A DNA stretch of 64,000 nt from positions 86,361,758 through 86,425,757 of the forward strand of contig NC_062217.1 of the NCBI RefSeq assembly GCF_902686445.1, written 5' to 3'. Positions 32,083 through 42,603 of this stretch are shown piece by piece. This DNA comes from Sciurus carolinensis. Lineage: Eukaryota > Chordata > Mammalia > Rodentia > Sciuridae. The position numbers and the translations under genes are program-made. Positions within the stretch are counted from its first letter, which is position 1; every line of letters starts with the position of its first letter. Below the pieces are notes generated by a model. The model had not been told where the DNA came from. It saw only the letters and a list, made by a program, of their open reading frames with translations, and made no database searches.

Positions 32083-32600
32083 GTTTGTATTTTTATTAAC
32101 TCGAATCATATTGTCCTGATCTGTTGGTCATGTATTATCTTTTCCTCTATCCAAGTCAGTTTTGAGGATCTGATGACCCTGAAGCACTAGCTCTTATCCT
32201 TCCTGGCCACTGTTTGTGCAGGGTTTCATCATCCAGGAATGAACTGCAGCTGGCTAATCTATGAGGTTGTTTAATTGTTCACTAATATAAACAACCTTGT
32301 ACCTTCCCCCTGGGAAGGGGCTCCTATGAGAACATGGGCCTAGAAGTGGTTCCAAAGAAAGTGGCTTTCAGTATTATTCAGTTTGGGAAGAAATATTTAT
32401 ATCTCACAGTATGAATGTGGTATTAAAAACTTCGAACTGCACACTCAACAAAGTCGAAAACATGAAAACCAAGGACATTTTAAGGAGGAGGCATTAGCTG
32501 AAGGGAAGGTTGGAGTAGGGGCTATTTGTGAAGGAAGAATGCATGAGAAAAGGCAAACACATCCATGAACACCTGTGCTGAGTGCCTGCCTCTGTGGCCA
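32083..32600. other. intergenic, possibly the pseudogene 3' UTR at its right end
   Basis: Nothing recognised in 32083-32500. The segment nearest the pseudogene could be its 3' UTR, but I cannot confirm it. Confidence 0.45.
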
Positions 32601-32604
32601 CAGA

Positions 32605-32869
32605 TCAGGCAGCCCCAGGCTCCAGCTGTTTGAATTTCTCCTGTGGCCCCTGGAGCTGGTTTTGACCCCAGTAGATTGGGGTCTGGATGCTGGCTATATC
32701 TGCAGCTAGCTGCAGGGCATCCCAGAAACTGGCTTGGGCCTGCTGCAGACTGTGAGGAACCAGGATTCCAAACCAGTTCAAGGGGTCCTGTGGGGCTGCA
32801 GAGAGTCTGAAGTCTGGGCATCAGCAATCACCATCCTGAATGTCTGGAGTTCTTTCTGGGTCTTACCAG

Positions 32870-32906
<37 letters not shown>

Positions 32907-33118
32907 GCACACACACAGACTTGGGGTTCCATGTGAGAGGCATACTGCAAGGGGCCTACCAACTTGGCATCCATTGCTTAACGAGCCTTTGTGAGTGAGA
33001 GCCAGCCCTCCTCCACTCGACTGTTCAGCACCGCCCACTTAACTTCCAGCTCCTCCAGGTCTCTGAGCAGCTGCAGGAGCAGCAAGTTCAGCTCCAACTG
33101 CAGGTTGGGCACTGCCAT
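32605..33118 (-). pseudogene. CCDC115: CCDC115 processed pseudogene
   Basis: CCDC115 is an assembly factor of the vacuolar proton pump. On the minus strand the ATG is at 33118-33116, followed by a leucine-rich coiled-coil start ([20 protein letters not shown]) close to the parent's N-terminus, then SLTKAR and an in-frame TAA (near 32977). It continues GPLQYASHMEPQV, a (TG)n microsatellite (32872-32920), and [15 protein letters not shown]. The C-terminal half ([20 protein letters not shown] near 32710-32775; [18 protein letters not shown]) is in another frame and ends with TGA at 32607-32605. No introns. About 30 codons between the two halves are missing compared with the human protein. The stop, repeat expansion and deletion make it non-coding. 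I recognise the family from sequence; the parent locus is not in the window. Confidence 0.88.
32872..32920. repeat. (CA)n microsatellite within the CCDC115 pseudogene
   Basis: acacac... with acgcacgc interruptions. It sits where the parent reads ...QVCLH..., i.e. a short GT-rich codon run has expanded. Confidence 0.9.
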
Positions 33119-33779
33119 GGGCCAGCTACCGTGGCTCTCAACTCTAAGTGTCTCACTTTTGTGGCTAATAAGTTGGTGCTGGCTGTTGGTGGGATCTCTT
33201 GGATCCCCTCCATGAGGGCATCTGTAGGGTTACATGAGTGTTCATTCTCATGCGAGGTAGCTGGTTTTCCATAGGGTGAGCATACCTAGAGAATGAGGCT
33301 GCAAACCCTTTCTTGACCTAACCTTAGAAGCCACTCACCATTACTTTCTACTGATTTCACAGGACTAACCCTGATTCGATGCAGAAGGATGCTACACGAA
33401 GGCATGTGGTCCAAAACGTCACTGAGGACCATTGCAAAGTTTGGCTACCATGGAGACTACCCAGCAAAGGTAACTGAGAAGGAGCAGTCAGTGATCCAAG
33501 AGGAAAACCAAGAGAATGTGACGTCCCAGAAGCCAAGTGAAAGATGAGCAAAATGAGCCAAATGCTGAGGAAGAAGAGATTGAAGTGTTGGGTTGGATTA
33601 ATCAGCTTGGAGATCATTGGTATCTATCAACCTTCAAGTTGACTGAAATGGTAGCAGTACAGGAACTATCACTATTCTAAAGAAAGTCAACCTCAAGGCT
33701 CTAGACCTGGAGAAGAGATGTATTGATATTCACATTGAAATGAAACTTTTATCATTGCACATTTCCTGCCTAAATTTGC
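33119..33779. other. flank of the pseudogene; nothing firmly recognised
   Basis: 33119-33200 may be its 5' UTR. At 33430-33660 there is Glu/Lys-rich sequence on the plus strand without a long frame. No gene supported. Confidence 0.45.
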
Positions 33780-34075
33780 TTTGCTTAGGAAACTCACTTC
33801 CAAATATTACATCTACACTGACTATGTACAGACTTTTTTCTTGTCATTATTCCCTAAACAATACAACAACTACATCCATAGCATTTACATTTCATTAGGC
33901 ATTACAAGTCACCTAGAAATGATTTAATGTATACAGAAGGATTTGCATAGGTTCTATGCAAATACTATACTATTTTATACAAGGGACTTGAACATCCTGA
34001 AAATTTTTGTGTCTTGGGGAGGGAGTTTCCTGGAATCAAACCTGTGGATACTGAGGGGTCTCTGTACAGATATGA
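33780..34075 (+). mobile_element. DNA transposon fossil, probably Tigger type
   Basis: ttgtcattattccctaaacaatacaacaactac...catttacatttcattaggcattacaagt...aatactatactattttatacaagggacttgaacatcc...ctggaatcaaacctgtggatactgaggggtctctgtac follows a common mammalian TcMar-type repeat. Exact family uncertain. Confidence 0.55.
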
Positions 34076-34297
34076 GACAGTTTTTTCATCTCTACCCCAC
34101 AAAAGGATTATCTATTGTGATTGGCAACATCCATGGAACCTCTGCCTCCCACCCACTTCCCTTCTGCCCTCTCATTAAGGGTTTACCTGGAAGCTATAAG
34201 CTTGAACTTCAGGTATCTCACTTCCCTGGGCTCTTTCCAGGCCTTCAAGGGGCTGTAGCTATATATTCAAAGAGTCAGATATTTATAAAAATTTTTG

Positions 34298-34489
34298 ATC
34301 TTTTCTCATGCTTTCTCTCTCCTACTCACTTTCTTTCTCTCTCCTCCTCACTTTTCACACTCTCTCTTGCACGTGCCCTTTCTTTTTTCCTCTCATTTTC
34401 TCTCTTACTCTGCAGGGAGACACTCTGTTTGCTTAATAAACCCTCTTATGTCAATTCCCATGTCCAGCATGGTTTTCTGGGTTCTTACA
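34298..34489 (+). mobile_element. R-U5 of the class I ERV (5' end, no U3)
   Basis: CT-rich R ending ...cagggagacactctgtttgcttaataaaccctcttatgtca (AATAAA 34435-34440, R end 34453), then a 36-bp U5, attcccatgtccagcatggttttctgggttcttaca. Upstream sequence shows no similarity to U3 at 38384-38572. Confidence 0.78.
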
Positions 34490-34490
34490 T

Positions 34491-34508
34491 TGGTGCCGTG
34501 ACTCGGAT
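34491..34508 (+). promoter_or_regulatory. primer binding site, tRNA-His
   Basis: TGGTGCCGTGACTCGGAT is an 18/18 complement of the 3' end of mammalian tRNA-His(GTG). His primers are typical of HERV-H-like class I elements. Confidence 0.92.
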
Positions 34509-35668
34509 GGGTTCTTGCACTGTCTCTTAAGCAAGTGGAACACCATCTGATGCCCCAGTGCCCCCTGGACACAGCCTCACCTTCCATTTCACTGGGATGC
34601 TCTGCTCTGCTCTGCACCCATCACCAGACTTCAGATTGGTGAATTCCCTAGGCAGATTCCCCTAGGCCAGCTTAAACACTCCTCTGCCGACCTGAGAAGT
34701 GACCATTGAGTTTCCGGGACCCTTGAGACGGCTGAGGGATGGGGGTACCCTCAGCCATGACTTTTATAGTTACAGCTGGTCCCCTTAGTTGGTCTTATCT
34801 GCCAGGTGGTTTCCTGATTTTATCATGGAGATTCTCTCTCAGGGTTGAGGCTTGTCTTCACACTCACACTCGCACTGGCACTCGAAAACCCTGATATCAG
34901 GTCCTCAACTCCTTCTCGGCTTTTGCCTGGCCCACATTGATGCTTGTGTGATGACACCATCAATGTGCTGCCTCCTCGTCTCCAGCTGACCTCGGGATGC
35001 CGGGGCACAGACTCGGCTGTATCAGTTTCCACCATGGGATCTGGGTCCTCCATTCCAGCAGATTGGACCCTGGGAACGCCTCGCCTGACCCCTGGCTTAA
35101 AGCCATCAAAATTCGTTTGTGTACCCTTTAGATAATCAGTCCAAAATGGCCACGTAATGGCACACAGCTTCTGTGAGTGAGCGGGCAGATGGAAAGGGAT
35201 TCCTTATCTTCGGGTCTCTTCTTTTTTGTTTCTTGGCTCTTCCTGCAAACTGGAACACTTCCTTTTGGCTTCTTCTCCCCCTCTTAATCTCTCCTCCTCC
35301 TCCAACTTCGACTCAGCTCTGTTTCTGCTTCCTTTCCCCTGCCCAGCCCACCTAGTCCTCCTGCCACAAGGTCCTGCATACGCTGGTGTGGAGGGAGTAA
35401 CCAGCCCAACAATCAGTGGCATGTGCCAGTAAGGAGTATGATGTAGCAACCCCATTCCTCACAAGTAGTGGGAGATAATGTTTCACAATTTTCTGCATCC
35501 AAACCTGAATTGATTACTAATCAGGAAAAAGTGTTAAAATGCCCTAGGCATCAAATTTCTTCTAGAACCTGTTAGCTCCTTTCAGATCTCAGTCAAGGCT
35601 TACATTGAAATGTAAATGGAGGAAGCCAGAATGCTCAGTGGGAGACGGGTCTCAAACCCAAGGGAAAA

Positions 35669-35799
35669 AAAAAAGCGTCCATTTTAAATTTCACCTGGGC
35701 TGCAACACAGACCACTTTATCTCTCCCTTTTACCTCTTCTCTCTGCCCTTCTCCTTCTCACTCTCTCATGCTATAATTATTGGCCATTATCATTTTTCT
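35669..35799. repeat. 131-bp direct repeat, copy 1
   Basis: aaaaaagcgtccattttaaatttcacctgggctgc...gccattatcatttttct. Identical to 36225-36355 except one base (gcg versus gtg). Confidence 0.93.
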
Positions 35800-36224
35800 T
35801 CTAGGACTTTTGTTTTTCTTAAATGCTATATTTTTGAGCTCACAATTTTGATCCTACATACCTAGGTTAATGATTTTTGATCAGTTCTTTTTATCCAACT
35901 CTAGAGTTACTTTTGAACATCGGTTACATTGCAATGGAGATAAACATTACAAGGCCTTTACTTTTGTGTTAAATATAAGCACACATAAAATTAAAATTTT
36001 AATAAATGGATCCAATACTTTTAATTCATGTGATTTAAAAAGGTTCAATTTAAATTGGGTAAACTAATAGAAGCAAAATGTCTTTAAAATTAACTCACAA
36101 GTCTCTAGGTGGTCAAACTAATAAAATGTTGATGCTTATCTTGGTTTTTTTACACTTGTCTGATATCTTGGTTTTTTTTACAATAAGATGAGTGAATTAG
36201 AGTTGACATGTGTTACTCAAATTT

Positions 36225-36355
36225 AAAAAAGTGTCCATTTTAAATTTCACCTGGGCTGCAACACAGACCACTTTATCTCTCCCTTTTACCTCTTCTCTCT
36301 GCCCTTCTCCTTCTCACTCTCTCATGCTATAATTATTGGCCATTATCATTTTTCT
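36225..36355. repeat. 131-bp direct repeat, copy 2, inside a 12-bp target duplication
   Basis: Copy 2 lies between two copies of tgttactcaaat (36211-36222 and 36360-36371). The duplication brackets the copied segment closely, so copy 2 is the derived one, inserted about 0.43 kb downstream of its source. There is no poly(A) at either end. Confidence 0.85.
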
Positions 36356-38371
36356 CATTTGTTACTCAAATGTGTTTGTTAGAGACATCTGATTGATTTA
36401 ACATTATATTAAATGTGTTTATATTTTCCAGATATACAAGCCTTTAAGCAGAAAATTTATCAAGCTGCTATTCTCCAAATTAAACTTGTCTGTAATGGTA
36501 ATTTTAAACTTATCATTTAATGTTCTATTATAGGACCTGTCCTCAATAGGGTATATGTACCTAAGATTTGTGAAGAGCCCTGCCTTACCTGAGATAAGGC
36601 TCTGCCTCACCCTGCTGCATGTTAGAATGGCTCCAAAGTAAGCCAGACTTTAACTCATTTAAAGTTGTGTTCAAAAGTTTGATGTTTGTTGTAAAGATTA
36701 CTGTGATCTCAAACAGGGGATATAATGAATAACTCAGCCAAAATTCAAGATAGCTATTGCACAAACTGAATGTTTTACTGTTGGTGATTCCATTTTGTAT
36801 TTTCCTTGTAAACTCTAATTGTTGCCTGATTCATATTTTGCAAAAGTACTGCTTCAAGAGCAAATACCATAAATTAACTTGAAATAGTAAGCTATCATCT
36901 ATAGGACAGATAATGTAGACCCCAATTAGATAAAAAGGGGTAAATAACTATAAAGTCATAGACATTGAAATTAAAGCCCAGCACTCTTACTTTATGACTG
37001 GTGAGACTGGCTTGCTGGATGGTTAAGATCAAACTTAGAGATTGAAATTAAATACAGAGGCCAAGAAAAACCAGTATCTTGCCCTCAGTCAGCCTGAATC
37101 CAGGGAACAAGAGGACTTCTCTAAGGCGCTTTGAAACTCTGGGTCACATGACCTCCCAATCAGGGAGGTTGTGAGGCCACTAGAGGATGAAAAGCCAATC
37201 AGTGCACCTACTGCAGAGGAGGGTCAAGGAAAAAGGGAGACATCCCTGGTGCTTTCAAGGGAAGCCACCGCATCGAGGAGACCCTGCCTAATGGATACAC
37301 TAAAGCTAAGGCTCTCAAGTTCTCTATGAGTGACCCCAGTGAACTCAGCTGACTCTTTGACAGGAACAGGTCACTTTAACCAGCTTAATCTTAGACACCT
37401 AGCAAAACAGTTAAAACCAAAATACAGCCATTCTTGGGCATTTAAAAGAAGTAATAGTTAAATGTAACTTAAGATGTATACTTGTGTTAGCCCACTAGAA
37501 TAAAGACTAAAAGCTACAAAAGAGAGATTCTTAGGCAAATGTGCCTGATAACTATCAAGAGAAACTGCCAGAGTCAGAAGTTTTTAGTCAGTTTAAGGCC
37601 TACAGACATTCCTAAGCTACACAGGTAGGCTTAATCTATGTTTGCTAGTATGATTATCTAGCCCGATATTTTCTGGGGACATAAATGACATTAAGAGTTA
37701 AATGTTGTGTTTACATTCCTGATAACCTGGACAATGTTAAAGTTCCCAAATAAAGGCCTTGTCCTCTCCAGCCTTTGCTAGGCCTTGTTATGGGAACTTC
37801 TCAGTTTTTCCACCCCTTGGTAAGGAATTATTGACTTCTGTCATCTTAATGATATTCATTGGCATGTTCCACATTCTGCAACATATATTTTGTATTAATC
37901 TCATTTCAGTACTCATGTCTTTTTGTTCTTCTCTCATAAAAGCACCCACCCCCAGATACCTTTACAATCTGCTCTTCCCCAACCAGACTTCTACCATGGA
38001 CCCCTTGATTGACCCAATTTCTAAAAAGGAAACTCGTAACTGCTTGCCCCATGCTGCCCCCTTTCAACTCAAAGAAGCCAGAGCAGTCATCGCCCCCATT
38101 TCCCTACAGCAGTAAAGGAGTTCCTAAAACTAGAGGGGCAAATGAAGCCAGAATTGAGGACAGGCAGTTAGTGTAGAAATAGGGGATCAGTCAAATCAAG
38201 GAAATGAAGTCCATGAAAGTCATCTGCCTCTGGAAGTCTGAAAGTTGAAGACTGCCCCTGGGAGGATGGACTTTTTACATCTCACCTGCAAAACCAGGCC
38301 TTGTCATGTAGGCAGGAAGGAGAGATAAGGCAGGAAAGATCTGGAGAACAAAAGATTTTCTTATAAAAACA

Positions 38372-38383
38372 GAAACGGGGGAA
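38372..38383 (+). promoter_or_regulatory. polypurine tract of the class I ERV
   Basis: gaaacgggggaa-type purine run directly before the TGTAATG start of U3. Confidence 0.75.
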
Positions 38384-38730
38384 TGTAATGTAATATAAAG
38401 CTGCTCCCCCGCCCTTTACGTTGCAGCCATTTCCCCGCCTCCCAACTTCTTGTCAGTCTATGAACATCCTAGCTAGCTATTGGTTCATCAGTCAGCTTGC
38501 AAGTATCCTTCTCCATTATTGGTCCCCTGTTAGCCTGGCGGAATTCAACTGCTTAAAGATAGCTTCCCCGCCATCTTTTCTCATGCTTTCTCTCTCCTAC
38601 TCACTTTCTCTCTCCTCCTCACTTTTCACACTCTCTCTTTTGCTCACCCTTTCTCTTTCCTCTCATTTTCTCTCTTACCCTGCAGAGAGACACTCTGTTT
38701 GCTCAATAAACCCTCTTATGTCAAAAAAAA
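38384..38730 (+). mobile_element. U3-R-poly(A) of the class I ERV (3' end, no U5)
   Basis: U3 starts TGTAATGTAATATAAAG and has CCAAT-like boxes on either strand (attggttcatc, attggtcccc) and a TATA-like ttaaagata about 20 nt before R. R ends ...gctcaataaaccctcttatgtca (AATAAA 38705-38710, 13 nt before the end), followed by eight As where U5 should begin. Confidence 0.8.
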
Positions 38731-38759
38731 TTTGCAAAAGAAAATAAAAATTTTACAGC

Positions 38760-39220
38760 AATTAATTCAACTCAAATTTCTCATTTGACTCTCCATCACA
38801 CTTCCCTTCCTGCAGGTGGAGTACCAGAGGAGTACCTAAATCATTACAATCCCTCACTGAATTCATATCTAAATATTTATCTTTTTACCTAATTTTATAT
38901 TTATACTTGTGCATTATTTTTCTTAAAAACCTTCAAGCACCACAGCCAGGCTCCCTCTGACAATACTATCTCTTTGACAGGATAGTCTCCAAGTTGGCCC
39001 TAAGGATCTGGACAGAGTGGCACCCTCTGGATCCACTCTATGGCAGACAGCCTTTTGGGTCAGAGCTTAATCCAGAGCTGCTCAGATTTTAAGAACTCAC
39101 AGTTGGCAAAAGTTCAAAAGTTTTGACTAGAATATCCAATGGCTGCTTGGCAATATTCCTAAAAGGGAATAAAGGGAGAGTGAAATGGGATGACAGGGGA
39201 AGACTGAATTGTCATCAGTA
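38760..39220. other. intergenic, nothing recognised
   Basis: No gene supported. Confidence 0.5.
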
Positions 39221-40078
39221 CGAATTTTCTGTTGCTGCTGTTACAAATCACTACACACTTAGTGCTATAGTTTGGATCTTGAATGTCCCCCAAAGGCCTA
39301 CATGTTTAAAGGCTTAGTCCCATCCATGGTGTTATTGGGAAGTGGTGGAAGCTTCCGGAGGTGGGGCCTACTGGAAGGCATTTAGGTCATCGGGAACATG
39401 CCCTTGAAGGGGATATTGTGACTGCAACTTCCTACTCTCTATCTCTCTTTGCTCCTGGTGGCCATAAGGTAAGCAGCTTTGTTCTACCATGAATTTCTAC
39501 CATAATGTGCTGCCTCATCACAGGCCCAAAGGTGATGGGGCCAACTGACCATGGGTTGAAACCTCTGAACCTGTGATCCAAAATAAGCCTTCATCCTTAT
39601 AAATTGATTATCTCAGATATTTAGTCATAGTAATAGAAAGCAGACTAACACACTTGGTGACACAAACCAATACAAATTTATATCTTACACTTCTAGAGGT
39701 TAGAAGTCAATACTGAGTCTCACTAGGCTACTGAAGGCTAGTTCCTTCTGAAGGCTTAAGGGAAACATCCATTTCTTTGATTTTCTTGTTTCTAGAGGCC
39801 ACTGAATTCCTTGATATGAGGTCCTTCTTCCATCTTAAAGACAGCATTGACTGGTGACCCCCTTCTCATATTGTACATTCAACAGCCTATCCTGCCTCCC
39901 TTTACCACTTTGAAGAACATTTGTGATTACCTTGGGTGCACACTGTCAATCTTCCTATCTTAATGTCAGTTGATCAAAGACCTTAATTACTTCTTTGCTA
40001 GGTAACCTAACATACTGACAGGTTCTGCAGATTGGGATTTGGATGTCTCTGGGGTTGGAGGAGACATTATTCTACCTA
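39221..40078 (-). mobile_element. MLT1-like LTR, antisense, split by a younger LTR
   Basis: gaattttctgttgctgctgttacaaatcactacacacttagtg (39221-39262) continues after the inserted LTR at 39658 as acacaaaccaatacaaatttatatcttacacttctagaggttagaagtc...ggacattattctacctacc. The joined order matches an inverted MLT1-type LTR. Confidence 0.8.
39263..39652 (+). mobile_element. ERVL-MaLR solo LTR nested in an MLT1-like LTR
   Basis: 390 bp from tgctatagtttggatc to cagactaacaca, with a 5-bp duplication cttag (39258-39262) / cttgg (39653-39657). AATAAG replaces AATAAA near 39585. Confidence 0.9.
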
Positions 40079-40387
40079 CCACATCCTCAAAGCAAGAACA
40101 AGCTCAAAAAGCAGTAAGGGAGGCAATCTTCATTTCTGTAGGCCCTCAAACTGGACACTACCACTTTTCAGAAAGCCAACCCTCTGTTTCATTTTGTTTT
40201 GTTTTGTTTTGTTTTGTTCTACTTCAGTAGAATCCTTCTCTCTGTTCTGGATTATTAGGTGTCAGAAATATTACCTGCAGGCATAGGAAGTATTATCATT
40301 CTTAGTACAGATGTTAAACCCTTTCAGTTGTCTGATCTGCTCTGGACACATATTCCTACTCATTCTTAGAACATAAATGTGAACTCT
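40079..40387. other. intergenic with a (TTTTG)n microsatellite
   Basis: gttttgttttgttttgttttgttttgttc at about 40192-40219. No gene. Confidence 0.7.
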
Positions 40388-40597
40388 AGCCGGGTGCAGT
40401 GGCACACACCTGTAATACCAGTGGCTCCAGGGACTGAGGCAGGAGGATTGCAAGTTCAAAGTCAGCCTCAGCAAAAGCAAGGTGCTAAGCAACTCAATGA
40501 GACTCTGTCTCTAAATAAAATGCAAAATAGGGCTTGGGATGTGCTCAGTGGTCAAGTGCTCCTGAGTTCAATCCCTAGTACCCACCCAAAAAATGTG
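40388..40597 (+). mobile_element. B1-dID SINE
   Basis: agccgggtgcagtggcacacacctgtaataccagtggctccagggactgaggcaggaggattgcaagttcaaagtcagcc...gactctgtctctaaataaaatgcaaaatagggcttgggatgtgctcagtggtcaagtgctcctgagttcaatccctagtaccc. Both halves are clear. Confidence 0.88.
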
Positions 40598-40839
40598 AAT
40601 CCTGCCACCTCTGCCTCTCTTCCCTTGCTACAAGTAAGTTCCTCCAAGATGGACCCAGCAGCCATGCAGCCAGAAGCCCTCTGCGCTTTCATCCTCAACT
40701 TCTTCATTCCTTTCCTTTCTCCATGTCTGTCCTCTTTCTTCTAGCCTATGAACAATAAAAACCAAGCTGATGAGGTTTTGATCTCATAGCATGATTACAA
40801 GCTACCCATAATTTATCCTGGTAAAGAATTTAACTGCAT

Positions 40840-42040
40840 TGTGTCTATGCTCTGAGAATTTGTGGGAGGCTGAGTTTAAAAGTGATGGACTAGTTTATTT
40901 GGTAGAGGAAATTTCTAGGCAGCACAACATTCAGGAAATGGCCTGTGGGTATTACTGACTGCTTTTAGCCAAATTTAGAGTGAGAACCTGAAGCAAAGAG
41001 ATACAAAGCAGAAAGATCTGGAAAACTTGTAGTTTAGCCAGAAAGGAAGCACATAAAAAAGTGCAACCAAGGAGGGTTGCTAAAGAGATTAGCACCATTA
41101 CAAAGAAGTCAAGTGCTTTGTGATGGGACAATAGGAAAGATGCCTGAAGGCAGTTAAGAAATAGACAAGACCACATCCCTCACTGGCTCAAAGAAGTAAA
41201 AGAGCAAATTTGTTTCAAAGACTTTCTAGGGCAGAGTCTTTTGAGAAGAGGGTCTCAGGACATCCTACCTTCCCAGGGCTACTTCCAGTATCATTTCCCT
41301 GGGATTCATTTCAGGCTGTAAGAAGGGTAGGCCCTGGTACAGCTCTCACTTGTGGTGGATTTTGGCATCATCCACATAATACGAGTTTTACAGGCATTCA
41401 GAATGCAAAAGTTATGGGGTCACAGAGTCTTCCACCAAGATGTCAAAGGAAAACCTGGGAGGCCAGACAGTTTGTAGCAGAGTCTGTGTTGCTGCAAGCA
41501 GCTCTACAAGAGAATGATGCATAGTGAAGCTGTGAGAGTGAAGCCAGATCTGCCCTGTAAAACCCAGGAATGTGGAGGAAAAGAAAGCTGCTGGAAGTGA
41601 GCAGATCTAACCTGAGAGAGTGGCCATGTGGACTGAAACCAGCAAAACTAGGAGACGAGCTGCCCAAGCCTGTGGGAGCTGTTATCCTACCACAGTATGC
41701 CCTGGATGCTGGACATGAAACATTAGAATTTAATGTTTACCCTGCTAGGTTTTGTCTTCCTTTGGTCTTCCCTTTGCTTGCTGTTTTCCTATTCCTTCTA
41801 CTCAGAATGGAAATGCCTACCCTGTTGCATTGTATCTTGGAAGTGTGTATTTTTTTGTTTTACAAGTGCTCACAGCTAAGAATTTGGCTTGAGTTTCAAA
41901 AGACATTTTGGACTAGAATTTATGAGCAGGGCTGACAGTTAGGACTTTGGGGACTCTTGAAGTTGGACTGAATACATTTTACATTATGAGATGAACATGA
42001 GTCTTTGGGAACCAATAGAATAAAGTATGGGTTCTTATCC
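40840..42040 (+). mobile_element. ERVL-MaLR internal region, sense, 5' truncated
   Basis: tagaggaaatttctaggcagcacaacattcaggaaatggcc (40904-40944) matches the MaLR internal landmark also seen inverted near 870-910. Later, gacgagctgcccaagcctgtgggagctgttatcc...gatgctggacatgaaac (41655-41721) and gcctaccctgttgcattgtatcttggaagtg (41813-41845) match the 3' part of MST/THE1 internal sequence. It leads directly into an LTR. A 121-codon plus-strand frame (41570-41935) is not a recognisable protein. Confidence 0.75.
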
Positions 42041-42413
42041 AGAATGCTTGGATGTGTCCCCCAAAGGACACTTGGTTCCCAATCCATGGTACTAGTAGGA
42101 GGTGGTAGAACCTTTAAGAAGTGGGGTTCAATGGAAGGAAGTTAGGTCATTAGGGGCATGCCCTTGAAGAAGTTATTGGGATCCCAGTCCCTTCCTCTTT
42201 CTACCTTTCACTTCTCAGCTGCCATGAGGTGAAAAACTTTGCTCCACAACATGCTCCTGACCATGATGTGCTGCCTCATCACAGGTCCTAAAGTAACATG
42301 GCCAATTGATCATGGACTGAAACCTCTGAAACTGTGAGCCAAAGTAAACCTTTTAACTTTATATGTTAATTTATCTCAAATATTTGTTCCACAAGTGAAA
42401 AGCTGACTAACAT
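42041..42413 (+). mobile_element. ERVL-MaLR LTR (3' LTR of the preceding element)
   Basis: gcttggatgtgtcccccaaaggacacttgg...tgccatgaggtgaaaaactttgc...accatgatgtgctgcctcatcac...gaaacctctgaaactgtgagccaaagtaaacc...aaaagctgactaacata. Start approximate. Confidence 0.8.
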
Positions 42414-42603
42414 ATAAACTTCTAAAGTGAACAACTTTATTAAACATATCAGGAACATAAAAACCAGGCAAGATAAATACTAGCATTACCTTTTTATAAA
42501 GGGAGAAGTTGCAAATACAACCCAATGTAAAAATATAAATAATATAAAAAAATAAATAATTTAAACTCGTGGAGGTTACTGCAGTAAGTCTTTAAAACAA
42601 GCT

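Larger units (their letters stand above)
34509..38371 (+). other. internal region of the class I ERV, no intact gag, pol or env
   Basis: The first 0.5 kb is a GC-rich leader. At 35034 an ATG in good context (ccaccatgg) opens a 34-codon frame starting MGSGSS, which could be a truncated Gag with a myristoylation-type Gly; weak. No zinc knuckle, protease, RT or integrase motif is recognised in the remaining 3.3 kb, much of it AT-rich. Near 37933-38115 a plus-strand frame may be the end of an env-like gene, unproven. It looks like a non-autonomous family that needs proteins in trans. Confidence 0.55.
34298..38730 (+). mobile_element. class I ERV (tRNA-His primer) as an L1-processed retrocopy
   Basis: The 5' end begins at the R region, without U3. 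R (34298-34453) is followed by U5 (34454-34489), a PBS, about 3.9 kb of internal sequence, a polypurine tract, U3 (38384-38572), R (38573-38723) and an A run directly after the R end, with no U5. That is the layout of genomic retroviral RNA (R-U5 ... U3-R-poly(A)), not of integrated viral DNA. The flanks share ataaaaatttt (34285-34295 and 38744-38754), a plausible L1-type target duplication, though of low complexity. R copies are about 151-156 bp and very similar. The same arrangement is known for processed HERV-W copies in primates. Confidence 0.75.

Noticed and set aside
32872..32920. CRISPR-like or other regular array
   Set aside because: It is a plain dinucleotide repeat; no spaced repeats occur in the window and the DNA is mammalian.
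33943..34530. 195-codon plus-strand frame
   Set aside because: Crosses a DNA transposon fossil and the CT-rich R region of an ERV; no domain.
35034..35135. Start of a real gag gene in the class I ERV
   Set aside because: Only 34 codons before a stop, and no matrix or capsid sequence follows; mentioned as weak evidence inside the internal-region entry only.
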